The notes beneath the pieces are model-generated. The model saw nothing but the letters and a program-made list of their open reading frames with translations. It was not told the origin of the DNA and searched no databases. Below are positions 17,696 through 27,126 of a stretch of 64,000 nt of DNA, piece by piece. Both the position numbers and the translations under genes were made by a program. Origin of the DNA: an uncultured Croceitalea sp. (lineage in GTDB: Bacteria > Bacteroidota > Bacteroidia > Flavobacteriales > Flavobacteriaceae); assembly GCA_947499565.1 (NCBI GenBank), contig CANMOV010000003.1:372001-436000 (forward strand), in the 5' to 3' direction. The stretch's first letter is position 1. Every line of letters starts with the position of its first letter.

Positions 17696-19549
17696 ATGTT
17701 CAAACACATAAAAGGAGATCTTTTTGGAGGAATAACTGCTGGTATTGTTGCATTACCATTGGCATTAGCTTTTGGTGTAAGTTCTGGCCTTGGTCCAAGT
17801 GCCGGATTGTACGGAGCTATATTCATAGCATTTTTTGCGGCCTTATTCGGGGGTACAAATACACAAATATCAGGTCCGACTGCCCCGATGACTGCGGTGA
17901 GTATGATTGCCATAGCAAGTATCATTGCTTTAAATGATGGTGATATTTCAAAGGCATTGCCTATTATTTTAACCGTATTCCTACTCGCAGGTTTAATGCA
18001 AATAGCCCTAGGAGGTTTGGGTCTTGGCACCTATATAAAGTATATTCCTTATCCTGTAGTTTCTGGATTTATGACTGCTATTGGAATAATTATTTTGGTC
18101 ACACAAATACTCCCTGCAGTTGGCTATTATCCAAAAGAAGATTCAGAATATGTAACTCAATTCAAACCAGCAGCCAAGGAAAAAATACTAGAAAGCTTTC
18201 TATCCGAAAATAAAGAAGACCGTTTCCTAACACCAGAAGATTTTAAACAGACCATTGTAAAAGCGGAGACCATAACAGAAGCTGCTATTTTAAAGGAAGC
18301 CGAAACTTTAGCTGCTAATAATGCATCTGGTGTTCTGGGTACCTTTAAGGTTTTAGGGAATGCTTTTAAAAATATTAATTGGTTAGAATTTGTTTTAGCC
18401 CTTGTTACCATTATTATAATCTACGGCTTTAAACGCATTACAACAGCAATACCCAGTACCTTAGTAGCCTTGGTAGTCGTTACTGGTATTGCCTATGGTT
18501 TTGGTCTAAATTATAGACCAATCCAAGAAATTCCAGGTGGTCTTCCAGTTCCAAATTTTGAAATATTTACCAAATTTAAAATTGGAAATATCCTACCCTA
18601 CTTTTTTACAGCATTAACATTAGCCCTTTTAGGAGCAATAGATTCCCTGCTAACTTCTGTTATCGCGGATAATATGACACAAACCAAGCACAAACCAAAT
18701 AAAGAACTTGTTGGACAAGGTATAGGGAACAGTATTGCAGCCCTGTTTGGTGGTATACCAGGAGCCGGTGCAACTATTAGAACCGTAATTAACATAAAGT
18801 CTGGTGGCAAAACTCGTCTTTCTGGTATGATTGCAGCTGTACTTCTTCTAATAATTTTACTCGCGTTAGGTCCAGTGGCATCGCAAATACCCGCAGCAGT
18901 ATTAGCTGGCATTTTAATTACCGTTGGTATTGGTGTTATGGATTATAAAGGTCTTAAAGCCATACCCTATTTACCAAAAGACATCAAATTTGGGCCCTTA
19001 AAATTAAGCTCAGAAGTTATAATTATGGTGCTAGTATTTGTGCTTTCATCTATTTGGAATTTGGTATATGCTGTAGGTATTGGACTTGTTTTCGCTTCTC
19101 TTTTATTTATGAAAAAAATTGGAGACCTTACTGCAGAACGCTCCAAGGTTGGATCTTTAGAAGAAGTTCCATGGGCAGATGAAAAAGATTTTCCATCCAA
19201 ATTAAAAGAAGAAGTCTTTATTAAGCATGCAAATGGGCCATTGTTTTTTGGTTCAAACAATGAGTTTCAAATATTGGCTGATCAAATTCCTGATACGGCA
19301 AATACTGTAATTATTCGAATGGATAAAATGCACTATATGGATCAATCTGGTTTATATACTATGGAAGAGATAGTACAAGAATTAAAAAAGAACACCATAA
19401 CAGTGCTATTAGTAGATATCCAAAACCAACCTAGGTTGATGATGGAAAAAATTGATATTATTCCAGATTTAATCCCCCAAGAACACATCTTTAAAACCTT
19501 TGAGGCTTGCTTAAAATGGGTTAAAGAAAACATTAAAGATGTGGCATAG
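17696..19549 (+). CDS. Second SulP-family anion transporter with long hydrophilic insert and STAS domain
   Basis: The 617-residue protein opens with FGGITAGIVALPLALAFGVSSG and SGPTAPMTAV, the SulP signatures. It has about 10-12 membrane segments and a C-terminal STAS domain (about 510-612, with MDKMHYMDQSGLYTMEEI). Unusually, residues about 150-230 form a hydrophilic, Glu/Lys-rich insert between membrane segments that the first SulP lacks. Some cyanobacterial and marine SulP bicarbonate carriers (BicA type) share the overall plan. The carbonic anhydrase next door supports bicarbonate, but sulfate cannot be excluded. A terminator separates it from that gene, so it may be expressed independently. 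Confidence 0.87.
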   Translation: MFKHIKGDLFGGITAGIVALPLALAFGVSSGLGPSAGLYGAIFIAFFAALFGGTNTQISGPTAPMTAVSMIAIASIIALNDGDISKALPIILTVFLLAGLMQIALGGLGLGTYIKYIPYPVVSGFMTAIGIIILVTQILPAVGYYPKEDSEYVTQFKPAAKEKILESFLSENKEDRFLTPEDFKQTIVKAETITEAAILKEAETLAANNASGVLGTFKVLGNAFKNINWLEFVLALVTIIIIYGFKRITTAIPSTLVALVVVTGIAYGFGLNYRPIQEIPGGLPVPNFEIFTKFKIGNILPYFFTALTLALLGAIDSLLTSVIADNMTQTKHKPNKELVGQGIGNSIAALFGGIPGAGATIRTVINIKSGGKTRLSGMIAAVLLLIILLALGPVASQIPAAVLAGILITVGIGVMDYKGLKAIPYLPKDIKFGPLKLSSEVIIMVLVFVLSSIWNLVYAVGIGLVFASLLFMKKIGDLTAERSKVGSLEEVPWADEKDFPSKLKEEVFIKHANGPLFFGSNNEFQILADQIPDTANTVIIRMDKMHYMDQSGLYTMEEIVQELKKNTITVLLVDIQNQPRLMMEKIDIIPDLIPQEHIFKTFEACLKWVKENIKDVA

Positions 19550-19759
19550 TTTAAACATTACTACATATGCCTCATAACCATTTTAATGCAATTACTATAA
19601 ATACCATTGATTTAATTCAAACTTATCTTAATAGTTATTATAATCTTTAATTCAATATGTTTTGTGATTTTCCGTATTCTTAATTAAGAATTAAATTATG
19701 GCTCTAGAAGGTTTTTTCTTATAAAATATTATCTTGAGCTTTTTAATAATATTTATCAA

Positions 19760-20849
19760 TTGAATTACAATTTTTTTAATACGGTTGTCTTTTCTGGTAT
19801 TATTTATGGGTTAGTTTTTTGTTTTTACTTGACAACGGCTAAAAAACACAGTTCCCCTCCAATAAAATTTTTAATTTTCTCAACCCTTTCACTTTGTCTT
19901 AGCAATTTACAATTTTGGACTATAGATACTGGTAATTATTTTATTGCTGATATTTTTCGCATAAAATTCGAGCTTCTAATGGTTCCTTTTTTTTTACTTG
20001 TTTTTAAAAAAATACCTACTGTTACCTAAAAATAATACGGAAAAAGCCCTCTTTATCCCTTTCTTTATGGGGATGCTCTACAAAACATGGGTAAACACCT
20101 ATCCATTAAGCAGACAACTTATAGACAAATACAATTTTTATGTGGAACTAGCCGTAATTCTTTTTAATGTGTATGTTATTTTGCTTTGCCTAGCAAAAAT
20201 TAAAATTTATGAAAAGACTAAAAAAGAAAATGTGATTAACCTATCCACAAAATGGATTGTCTATTCACTTTATGGTGGTGGAGTTTTAATACCTATATGG
20301 ATTTATATTACCATATACCATCAGAATATATGGCGGTTTTACTATCCACTATGGATAGGTATATCTGCTTTAGTTTTCTTTATAGGAAATAAAGCAATTA
20401 TAGAACTTCGTACTTATAATGAAAGACAAAAGATTAGAATTAAAAAACAGTCTCTCCAACCTAAAATAAATTCAATAGGTAAAACAGGTGTTTCAGGTTC
20501 CAAAAAGACCTTTGAAAAGATAAAAAACGAAATTATTGACAGAAAGCTGTATTTAAATCCTAATATTACCCTTTCAAGTGTTGCAGAATTATTTAATATA
20601 AGTAGTGGTTACCTTTCACAACTTATTGGTAGTTATTCAGAATATAGTTTTAATAGTTTAATTAATGCGCTTAGGATAGAAGAAGCCAAAAACTTATTGT
20701 TGAATCCAGAATTTAACAAATATACTACTGCAGCTATTGGGCTTGAATCAGGTTTTAATTCTAAATCAACTTTCTTTGCAGAATTTAAAAAACATACTGG
20801 AACCTCACCTGCAAATTTTAAACTTAAAAAAGCACTCCAAAATAATTAG
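19760..20849 (+). pseudogene. AraC-type membrane-anchored regulator, interrupted by a frameshift
   Basis: Two frames make one protein. The first (19760-20029, TTG start) gives membrane segments such as VVFSGIIYGLVFCFYL and stops early. The second (from about 19998) continues with further membrane segments and a C-terminal AraC HTH domain (LSSVAELFNISSGYLSQLIG, SGFNSKSTFFAEFKKHTGTSPANF). Removing one A from the seven-A run at 20006-20012 joins VFKK directly to YLLLPKNN and restores the usual layout of this family. So this is a one-base insertion, either a true mutation, a phase-variable tract, or a sequence error. A T9 run at 19987-19995 is the alternative site. Confidence 0.75.
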
Positions 20850-20927
20850 ATAGTTATAAATCTTGGACTTTTGATACACTTCCATAGTTTAGCTTTGAGA
20901 GAAATTAAACTCCATTAACTTTATAGT

Positions 20928-22245
20928 ATGAAAGTAACACCGTCCAGTAAAATTTTTCTCTTAATTCTAACACTTATGACAATAATGAGCTGTCAAGAGG
21001 AACAGCTCCAAGAAATTACTATTAATAGTGAACAACAACTAAACCTAGAAACATTACCAAAACATGTTAGGGAAAAGGCTCAACAATCTCAAAGTTATTT
21101 TCTAAAAGTTGGTAAGACCAATACCTCCTCTAAATATAATGGTGCCTCCTTTGGCCCAATTGACCCATCTGCAGCAACTCATACTATTGACCGTCAAGAC
21201 AATGATTCTTACGCTTTAGCATTAGAACGTGGAAGTGACCCCAGGGCCATTGACAATATGGTCATTGTGGACAATGGCAATGGAGAAACAAAAAGTTATG
21301 TCATTAGGCACTTGCCTACAGATGACTGGTTTTACGAAAACCCTAATTCAAAAGACTTTGGCCTAGAATTTTCAGGTACTATTCAAATATTTGATGAAGA
21401 AAATGGTTTAATAGCTTCTTCAGAACTAAAAGATGGAGATTTAATCTCAAGTTCTAGAAAGAATGATTTTACAACAAAAGGATCCTGGAGCTGTAGTATA
21501 GCAAGTGTCCAAAATGCAGGACTGGTTCAAAATGGTATATTTTATATCACTGAAACCCTAATTACCTTTAAATGCACTTTTGAGGGTGGTGGAGGTGGGG
21601 GCTTTGACAATCCTTTTGGAGACCCAACTTATGGCGACGACCCCAATGACAACAGTTCTGGCGGTAGTGGAAATGGGCAAAACCCCGTTCTTGACTATGA
21701 CCCTTTAATGCCCGAATGCCCCGTTGGGTATATAAACGCGCCAATTGAGAATGGATGCGTCCCCGCTAATTACCAAAAGTTCTTAGAATTTGAACAAGAT
21801 TATAGATCTAGGATGTCTGACCAAGAAAAGCAGCTGTTTGATACGTTATCAACAAAACAAAAAACAGATTATTTACTTAGCGCTTTTGAAGCCGAACAAG
21901 AAGCTTCCAATATTTTTCCTACTTCTTGTGAAAGACTTAATGGTAAAGGAGATGCTTATAGACATGCTCTTTGGAATGCATTATCGGCAAAAAGAATAGG
22001 TTCTTTTCTAACCAAACAATTAACTACAGCCCATGAGGAAAAACCACATACTTATGCATTCCAAGGAAAAGGAAATGGATTTATTTAACAATACCGTTGG
22101 TCGAAATGTTGGCATTACAAACAATGAAAACTTAAGACAATTAATTTTAGATAAACTTAATAATGGAGAATTAAGATATCTTAGTAGTTTAACCTCAAAT
22201 TGTCTTGCCAGCCATGAGTCATTGCTAATTAACACCAATCAATAA
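20928..22245 (+). pseudogene. Lipoprotein with C-terminal DUF6973-type domain, frameshifted near 22070
   Basis: The first frame (20928-22088, 386 residues) starts with a lipoprotein signal (lipobox MSC at about residue 22), then a beta-rich region, a Gly/Asn/Asp-rich linker (about 222-250) and a domain with GDAYRHALWNAL and TTAHEE. That frame then ends in FQGKGNGFI. The adjacent frame holds the rest: KEMDLFNNTVGRNVG up to 22245. DUF6973 domains have the order RHxxWNA, AHE, MDxxNNxxGR, so one protein is split. Dropping one A from the AAAA in GGAAAAGG near 22069 rejoins it. The conserved His, Glu and Asp suggest a metal-dependent or hydrolase-like surface domain; function unknown. Confidence 0.72.
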
Positions 22246-22246
22246 A

Positions 22247-22606
22247 ATGAAGAAGAAACATCTGACTAAGTTTATAATACTAACCTTAATACTAACAGCT
22301 GCTTGTAGCAAAAAATCAAATAAGTTAAAGATTACTGATTTTTCAAAATCAACATATGACACCTTATTTCCCAATACAAATAATAATATACTGTTTTCAG
22401 ATTCCTATGCTGTACAATTATTTAGAATAGTCGGAGAATCAAATGATACTATTCGTATAAATTTTGGAGGCATAGAAAAAAAATATGTAGGCGATTTCAC
22501 TGATAAATGGGCGGCAGACTATTATGGCGCTATGCCTGTTCATTTTAAATTTGACCCATATAAAGCAGATGAAGGTAAAATTATAGTTGATTATAGTATA
22601 GAATAA
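22247..22606 (+). CDS. Small lipoprotein of unknown function
   Basis: The 119-residue protein has a lipoprotein signal peptide ending LTAACSKKSNK (lipobox near residue 20). The mature part, about 100 residues, is polar and not recognised. Its ATG follows the reconstructed stop of the DUF6973 lipoprotein gene by one base, so the two are a coupled pair. A small lipoprotein partner right behind a larger surface protein could be an accessory or protective partner, but this is conjecture from position only. Confidence 0.6.
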   Translation: MKKKHLTKFIILTLILTAACSKKSNKLKITDFSKSTYDTLFPNTNNNILFSDSYAVQLFRIVGESNDTIRINFGGIEKKYVGDFTDKWAADYYGAMPVHFKFDPYKADEGKIIVDYSIE

Positions 22607-22919
22607 GAGATAGTGTTTAAAAAAATTAAACCAACAAGCATTTTTGACTAGAAGTAATCTTCGGGGTTTTGTTAACTTTTATAGCCCTCCTATGAATGTG
22701 ACTAAGATTTTAGCTTACCTAGTATTCTGTTTCATCTTCTTGAGTGATGAGACTATTCAAGCCCCGATAATCTCTTTGGGTTTTAATAAAACAAGGCGAT
22801 AGCGGATGGTATTTTTTAACTTTTAATCTTCTTTAAGTTTGTTTAGGTTTTTATGAAATTACAATTTTAAAAACAAAAGCCGTAGCATAGCTTTTGAATT
22901 AAATTAATTTTTAAAGCTT
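22607..22919. other. 313-base intergenic region without a gene
   Basis: No open frame worth calling is seen. A small hairpin, AAAGC/GCTTT around 22876-22896, lies just before the next gene. The stretch holds AT-rich DNA and probably the promoter of the 22920 gene. Confidence 0.4.
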
Positions 22920-23498
22920 ATGAAGAAAAGATTAATATTTGGTTTAATTATTAGTATCATAGTAATTATAGGTGTAATATACTTTTTAGGTTTTGGATTA
23001 GGCTTTAATACAAGACATGCAAGAACAGAGATACCTGTAACATATAAAGTTGGTTGGTGGAGCAATCAGAAAGCCTTAACCGTTACAAATTTAAAGGTAA
23101 CTATTGTTGAAAGTAAGCTTAGTATGTTCAATAATCACTCCATAATCTCTTATGAGATAAAAGGAAAACTAAGCCTTCCTCGAGGAACATGGCAGCCTTA
23201 TATAGAAGAGGTTCATATTTGTGAAAGAAATATACAGTTAAGTTCAGAAGGTCATATAGCAACAAATAAATCTATAGCTAACACAAAAGAAACATGGGAT
23301 GAATCGAATCCCCAAGTTATCATAGAAATAACCCCTATTGTTGATACTAAAAAAAGTAACTCTTATAACGCTGGCGATGTAATTGATTTTAGTTTTAAAA
23401 ACGAGCATAAAATTCAATCACTTTGGTGGGGTAAAAACTATTATAAAATAAAATGTGGAGATTTTGAAAAAGTAATTGTTTTGGACCAAAACAAATAA
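22920..23498 (+). CDS. Membrane-anchored protein of unknown function
   Basis: The 192-residue protein has one strongly hydrophobic N-terminal segment (about 5-28, LIFGLIISIIVIIGVIYFLGFGLGF) and then a soluble, probably beta-rich domain facing the periplasm. Trp-rich spots (KVGWWSNQK, SLWWGKNYY) and two Cys are visible. No family is recognised. It is followed after one base by another small membrane-protein gene (start at 23500), suggesting a two-gene unit. Confidence 0.6.
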   Translation: MKKRLIFGLIISIIVIIGVIYFLGFGLGFNTRHARTEIPVTYKVGWWSNQKALTVTNLKVTIVESKLSMFNNHSIISYEIKGKLSLPRGTWQPYIEEVHICERNIQLSSEGHIATNKSIANTKETWDESNPQVIIEITPIVDTKKSNSYNAGDVIDFSFKNEHKIQSLWWGKNYYKIKCGDFEKVIVLDQNK

Positions 23499-23499
23499 T

Positions 23500-23913
23500 A
23501 TGAGTAAATACATAACCCTATCAAAATTATTAATGCTTATTTCACTTTTATTTATCTCTAGTTGTGGAGAACATATTAGTATTCCAATAATTTTGGGGAA
23601 TTTACTTTTTATATCTCAACCTTTTTATGGCTATGAATTTCATTGGAGAATGTTATTTTCATTGTTAATTATTTTATCCTTTGTGTATCTCTTTGCAAGT
23701 CTTTTTATCCAAAATTCTAGAAAACATACTTTAGCCTTTATTATAAATCTGTCCGTTTTATATATTCCAGTAACACTAAACTCTATTAGTTGTTTAGACA
23801 GAACGCATTGGTATAAGCATTTGTTCTTTTTATACCCTTCCATTTTCTTTCTTTTATTTACTCTCCTTACTTTGGTTTTGCTTTATAGAAAAAGCACTAA
23901 ATTTGTCCGCTAA
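23500..23913 (+). CDS. Small multi-span membrane protein of unknown function
   Basis: I place the start at the ATG at 23500 (MSKYITLSKLLMLISLLF). An in-frame TTG at 23476 lies inside the previous gene. The 137-residue product has about four hydrophobic segments and few charged residues. A possible lipobox (FISSCGE, Cys near 22) raises the alternative of a lipoprotein signal. No family is recognised. Confidence 0.55.
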   Translation: MSKYITLSKLLMLISLLFISSCGEHISIPIILGNLLFISQPFYGYEFHWRMLFSLLIILSFVYLFASLFIQNSRKHTLAFIINLSVLYIPVTLNSISCLDRTHWYKHLFFLYPSIFFLLFTLLTLVLLYRKSTKFVR

Positions 23914-23927
23914 CAGTGCCATCAACA

Positions 23928-24947
23928 ATGATTGAGACCATAAAAGAACATTTGGCTGAAGTTGAAAAGTTTGTTTCAACTTCAAAAGATGAAATTGAGA
24001 ATTTCCGAATTAAGTATCTAGGTAAAAAAGGTTTGCTTAACGAGTTCTTCGCAGAATTTAAAAATATCCCTAACGAACAAAAAAAGGAGTTTGGACAGGT
24101 AATCAATCAGTTAAAAACTACTGCTGCTGAGAAGGTAAATTCCTTGAAAGCAGCATTAGAAAATCAATCAGAAACCACAGGCAAATATGGCGATTTAACA
24201 CGCCCTGGCGAACCTATAGAAATTGGAGCAAGACACCCTATTTCAATCGTAAAAAACCAGATTATCGATATTTTCTCGAGAATTGGATTTAATGTCTCTG
24301 AAGGCCCAGAAATTGAGGATGATTGGCACAATTTTACGGCACTAAATTTACCAGAATACCACCCTGCCCGCGATATGCAGGATACCTTCTTTATCCAAAC
24401 GAATCCCGATATTCTATTGCGTACCCATACCTCATCGGTACAAGTGCGTTATATGGAAAATAACCAGCCACCTATCCGTACAATATCTCCTGGAAGAGTT
24501 TATCGTAACGAAGCTATTTCCGCACGTTCACATTGTTTTTTCCATCAAGTAGAGGGATTGTATGTGGATAAAGATGTTTCGTTTGCAGATTTAAAACAAA
24601 CGCTACAATACTTTACTTCAGAGCTATTTGGGAAGTCAAAAATTAGACTTCGTCCTTCGTATTTCCCATTTACGGAGCCAAGTGCAGAAGTAGATGTGTA
24701 TTGGGGACTAGAAACCGAAACAGACTATAAAATGACCAAAGGAACAGGTTGGTTAGAAATTATGGGCTGTGGAATGGTAGATCCTAATGTTTTAACCAAT
24801 TGCGGCATAGATTCTGAAGTCTACTCAGGTTTTGCTTTTGGCATGGGTATAGATCGTATCGCATTATTACTTCATCAAATTTCTGATATTCGTTTATTGA
24901 GCGAAAATGATGTGCGGTTTTTAGAGCAGTTTAAAAGCGCTCTATAA
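23928..24947 (+). CDS. pheS: Phenylalanine--tRNA ligase alpha subunit
   Basis: The product has 339 residues from the ATG at 23928; a GTG at 23916 in frame is less likely. The N-terminal coiled coil (about 1-85, with KYLGKKGLLNEFF) binds tRNA. The class II catalytic core shows motif 2-like residues in YRNEAISARSHCFFHQVEG and motif 3 in SGFAFGMGIDRIALL. The PheS signature GARHPI and FTEPSAEVDV are present. It charges tRNA-Phe in complex with PheT, whose gene is not in this window, so the subunits are encoded apart. Confidence 0.96.
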   Translation: MIETIKEHLAEVEKFVSTSKDEIENFRIKYLGKKGLLNEFFAEFKNIPNEQKKEFGQVINQLKTTAAEKVNSLKAALENQSETTGKYGDLTRPGEPIEIGARHPISIVKNQIIDIFSRIGFNVSEGPEIEDDWHNFTALNLPEYHPARDMQDTFFIQTNPDILLRTHTSSVQVRYMENNQPPIRTISPGRVYRNEAISARSHCFFHQVEGLYVDKDVSFADLKQTLQYFTSELFGKSKIRLRPSYFPFTEPSAEVDVYWGLETETDYKMTKGTGWLEIMGCGMVDPNVLTNCGIDSEVYSGFAFGMGIDRIALLLHQISDIRLLSENDVRFLEQFKSAL

Positions 24948-24956
24948 TATCCTATA

Positions 24957-25352
24957 ATGAAAAAAGACATCAAAATTCCTGTAGTAAAGGATGTTTATGT
25001 TGCCATTGTACACGAATGGAATCAAGAATTCTTATCTAAAGATTGGAATGCTTATATCATAAACAATCGCAAAACCCCAATTGAAATGGCTCTAGTGGTT
25101 TCCAAGGGTTACGATGGTGACCGTAAAACCTCAACCATGCGTTATGCTTTTGGAGTTGTTGCTGCAAAGGGTTTTGAGAAAATAGAACTAGTACAAGAAG
25201 ATGTCCTTTCTCTTAACAATGAGTTCTACGTTACCTACTATGCAGATAACATCCTATATGAAAAACGCTTTCTTTTTGAGAAAAACACGGTAAAAGAAAG
25301 TAACCTTACTAACATTCCTCTTATAGAAATAGACGGCATTTTTGCCAAATAA
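24957..25352 (+). CDS. Conserved hypothetical protein
   Basis: The 131-residue soluble protein starts nine bases after pheS, on the same strand, so is probably co-transcribed. It has no signal peptide or membrane segment. The composition is ordinary and globular, with VVSKGYDGDRKTSTMRYAFG as a central segment. Its position next to pheS and clean coding character suggest a real housekeeping gene, but I recognise no domain. Confidence 0.7.
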   Translation: MKKDIKIPVVKDVYVAIVHEWNQEFLSKDWNAYIINNRKTPIEMALVVSKGYDGDRKTSTMRYAFGVVAAKGFEKIELVQEDVLSLNNEFYVTYYADNILYEKRFLFEKNTVKESNLTNIPLIEIDGIFAK

Positions 25353-25401
25353 GCTATTTTAAAAGAAACATTTCTTTTATCGTAGAGGGTTATGCAATCA
25401 A

Positions 25402-26511
25402 TTATTTAATATGGTCAGGCAACACATCAAAACTAAATGAAGCTTTGCCTTGGGTCGCTTTCCAATAGTTATGAAGGCTTCCCCATGAAGCATCTGGTTC
25501 TGCCTGACGAGAAAAATTCTCTAGATTAGAATGGATGTTCTCCATTTTATCCGCTTCCAATTTTTCCCTAGAAATAATAACTGTTAAAGCTCTATATTCT
25601 TTCTGCGAATTTTGATGAGATGGTACTCTTTCTCCATTGTTAGCAATCATCTCTTGTGGAGTATAAACTGTTATAGCATCTGCAGTAAATTGACCAAATG
25701 AGCCACCTGCTTGTGGGTTTTCTGCCACTTGAATAGCCTCTAGTTCTTCTGGACCAATAAGCCCCATGAGATAAAGTTCCAAATTACCATATGCAATAGA
25801 GTTTCCACCATTAGCAAAGGTCCCAAAGCCATCTTCATTATTTAGTCTTCCTTGATAACTATTCCCACCTAAACTTACCAATTCATCAAAGCCTCCTAAC
25901 TGGCCACCAACTCCAGCATAGCCCCAGTGGCCACCTACTGTAGTAGGTAAGAAATTTTTATTGGCCCATGCGTGGGCAATTTCATGTAAAAATGGTCCGT
26001 TTCTAACATATTCGGAGCGCGGCATATACATAATGCCTTTTAATTTCCCCTCGGAGCCATAAGATGCAGCGTTGTTAAAAGTATTACCCCCAATACCTTC
26101 AATACCATTGCTTACTGGTGTAAACCTACCAAAGAATAGATCATCTGGTTGTGAAGCTTCCACGGAGAGAATTATAATAAAATCATATGAATCGTTTAAA
26201 TACTCATAGGCCTTCTCCGTAACCAATCTAAGATCACCTTCTCCAGTGATAAATTTATTATACTCAACATTTGATAAAACGAAATTTGTAAAAGAACGCT
26301 CTTCGCTTAAATCAAAATTGTCATCAAAAGTAATAGCTCCTGTTTCTGGGTTCTCCTCCGGATCTGTATTTTCTTCTGGGTCATCTGTCCCATCTGCAAT
26401 ACTTTCCTCAACTATTTCATCATTAACTTCCTCTGTACTACAAGAGGTAAGTGCTAGACTAAAAAATATAGAAATAACGAGGTATAATTTATATTCAGAA
26501 ATATGGCGCAT
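25402..26511 (-). CDS. Lipoprotein with HExxH site, probable zinc metallopeptidase
   Basis: The 369-residue protein has a lipoprotein signal (LALTSCSTEE, Cys24) and an acidic linker of Asp, Glu and Pro (about 25-58). H176-E177-I-A-H180 in PFLHEIAHAWANKN is a zinc-binding HExxH helix. A His about 19 residues later (VGGHWGY) may be the third ligand. A surface-exposed metallopeptidase is the natural reading, but I cannot assign a named family. It is a single gene; neighbours are convergent on the left and a minus-strand gene on the right. Confidence 0.68.
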   Translation of the reverse strand: MRHISEYKLYLVISIFFSLALTSCSTEEVNDEIVEESIADGTDDPEENTDPEENPETGAITFDDNFDLSEERSFTNFVLSNVEYNKFITGEGDLRLVTEKAYEYLNDSYDFIIILSVEASQPDDLFFGRFTPVSNGIEGIGGNTFNNAASYGSEGKLKGIMYMPRSEYVRNGPFLHEIAHAWANKNFLPTTVGGHWGYAGVGGQLGGFDELVSLGGNSYQGRLNNEDGFGTFANGGNSIAYGNLELYLMGLIGPEELEAIQVAENPQAGGSFGQFTADAITVYTPQEMIANNGERVPSHQNSQKEYRALTVIISREKLEADKMENIHSNLENFSRQAEPDASWGSLHNYWKATQGKASFSFDVLPDHIK

Positions 26512-26652
26512 AGCATGTTTTAAGAAGGTTATGTATTATTATAACCTAGCATCATTCTTTTTATTTCAACATGTGTGTGATAATCGTTAAAATACGCGCT
26601 TAAGAAAATAGCCCTAAAACATCTTGCAATGTTTAAACACTATTAAGACCTG

Positions 26653-27126
26653 CTACCATTGTAAAAAAGGTTTTTTACTTAATTGTGAATTGTAATATTT
26701 GGTTTGTCCTGTAACTTCTTCCCCTAGCCAATCAGGTTTTTTAAAAAATTCACTTTCGTGTTGCAACTCTATTTCAGCAATAACCAATCCTTTATTATCT
26801 CCTAAAAATTCATCCACCTCAAAAATGTGTTCTCCGATAGTAACTTCGTATCGAATTTTTTCTAAAATACCTTGTTCACATAAATCTATAAGATTGGTTG
26901 CTTCTACCACACTAATTTCTGTTTCCCACTCAAAACGGGTGGTGCCTGTAGCATTTCCTTTTCCCTTTACTGTTAAATAGCCTTTATTACCTCTAATACG
27001 AACACGCACTGTTCTTTCTGGGTCTGTGTTTAAAAAACCTTGGACTATTCTAATTTCGATAGTTGCATTAGTTTTATATGCACTTGATTTTACTAAAAAC
27101 TTGCGTTCAATTTCTAGGTTATTCAT
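26653..27126 (-). CDS. CYTH-domain protein (triphosphate tunnel enzyme)
   Basis: The 157-residue single-domain protein begins LEIERKFLV, the ExExK signature of CYTH proteins. It continues with VRVRIRGNKGYLTVKGKG (alternating basic residues lining the tunnel), FEWETEI, FEVDEF and IAEIEL (acidic metal ligands). Enzymes of this family hydrolyse or cyclise triphosphates: tripolyphosphate, thiamine triphosphate or ATP. Bacterial singletons of this size are most often tripolyphosphatases. The reading frame overlaps the next gene upstream by eight bases, so the two are coupled. Confidence 0.88.
   Translation of the reverse strand: MNNLEIERKFLVKSSAYKTNATIEIRIVQGFLNTDPERTVRVRIRGNKGYLTVKGKGNATGTTRFEWETEISVVEATNLIDLCEQGILEKIRYEVTIGEHIFEVDEFLGDNKGLVIAEIELQHESEFFKKPDWLGEEVTGQTKYYNSQLSKKPFLQW

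Noticed and set aside
19987-19995. Programmed frameshifting at the T9 run as normal expression of the AraC-type gene
   Set aside because: Possible but unsupported. A single-base insertion explains the data more simply, and no stimulating structure is visible nearby.
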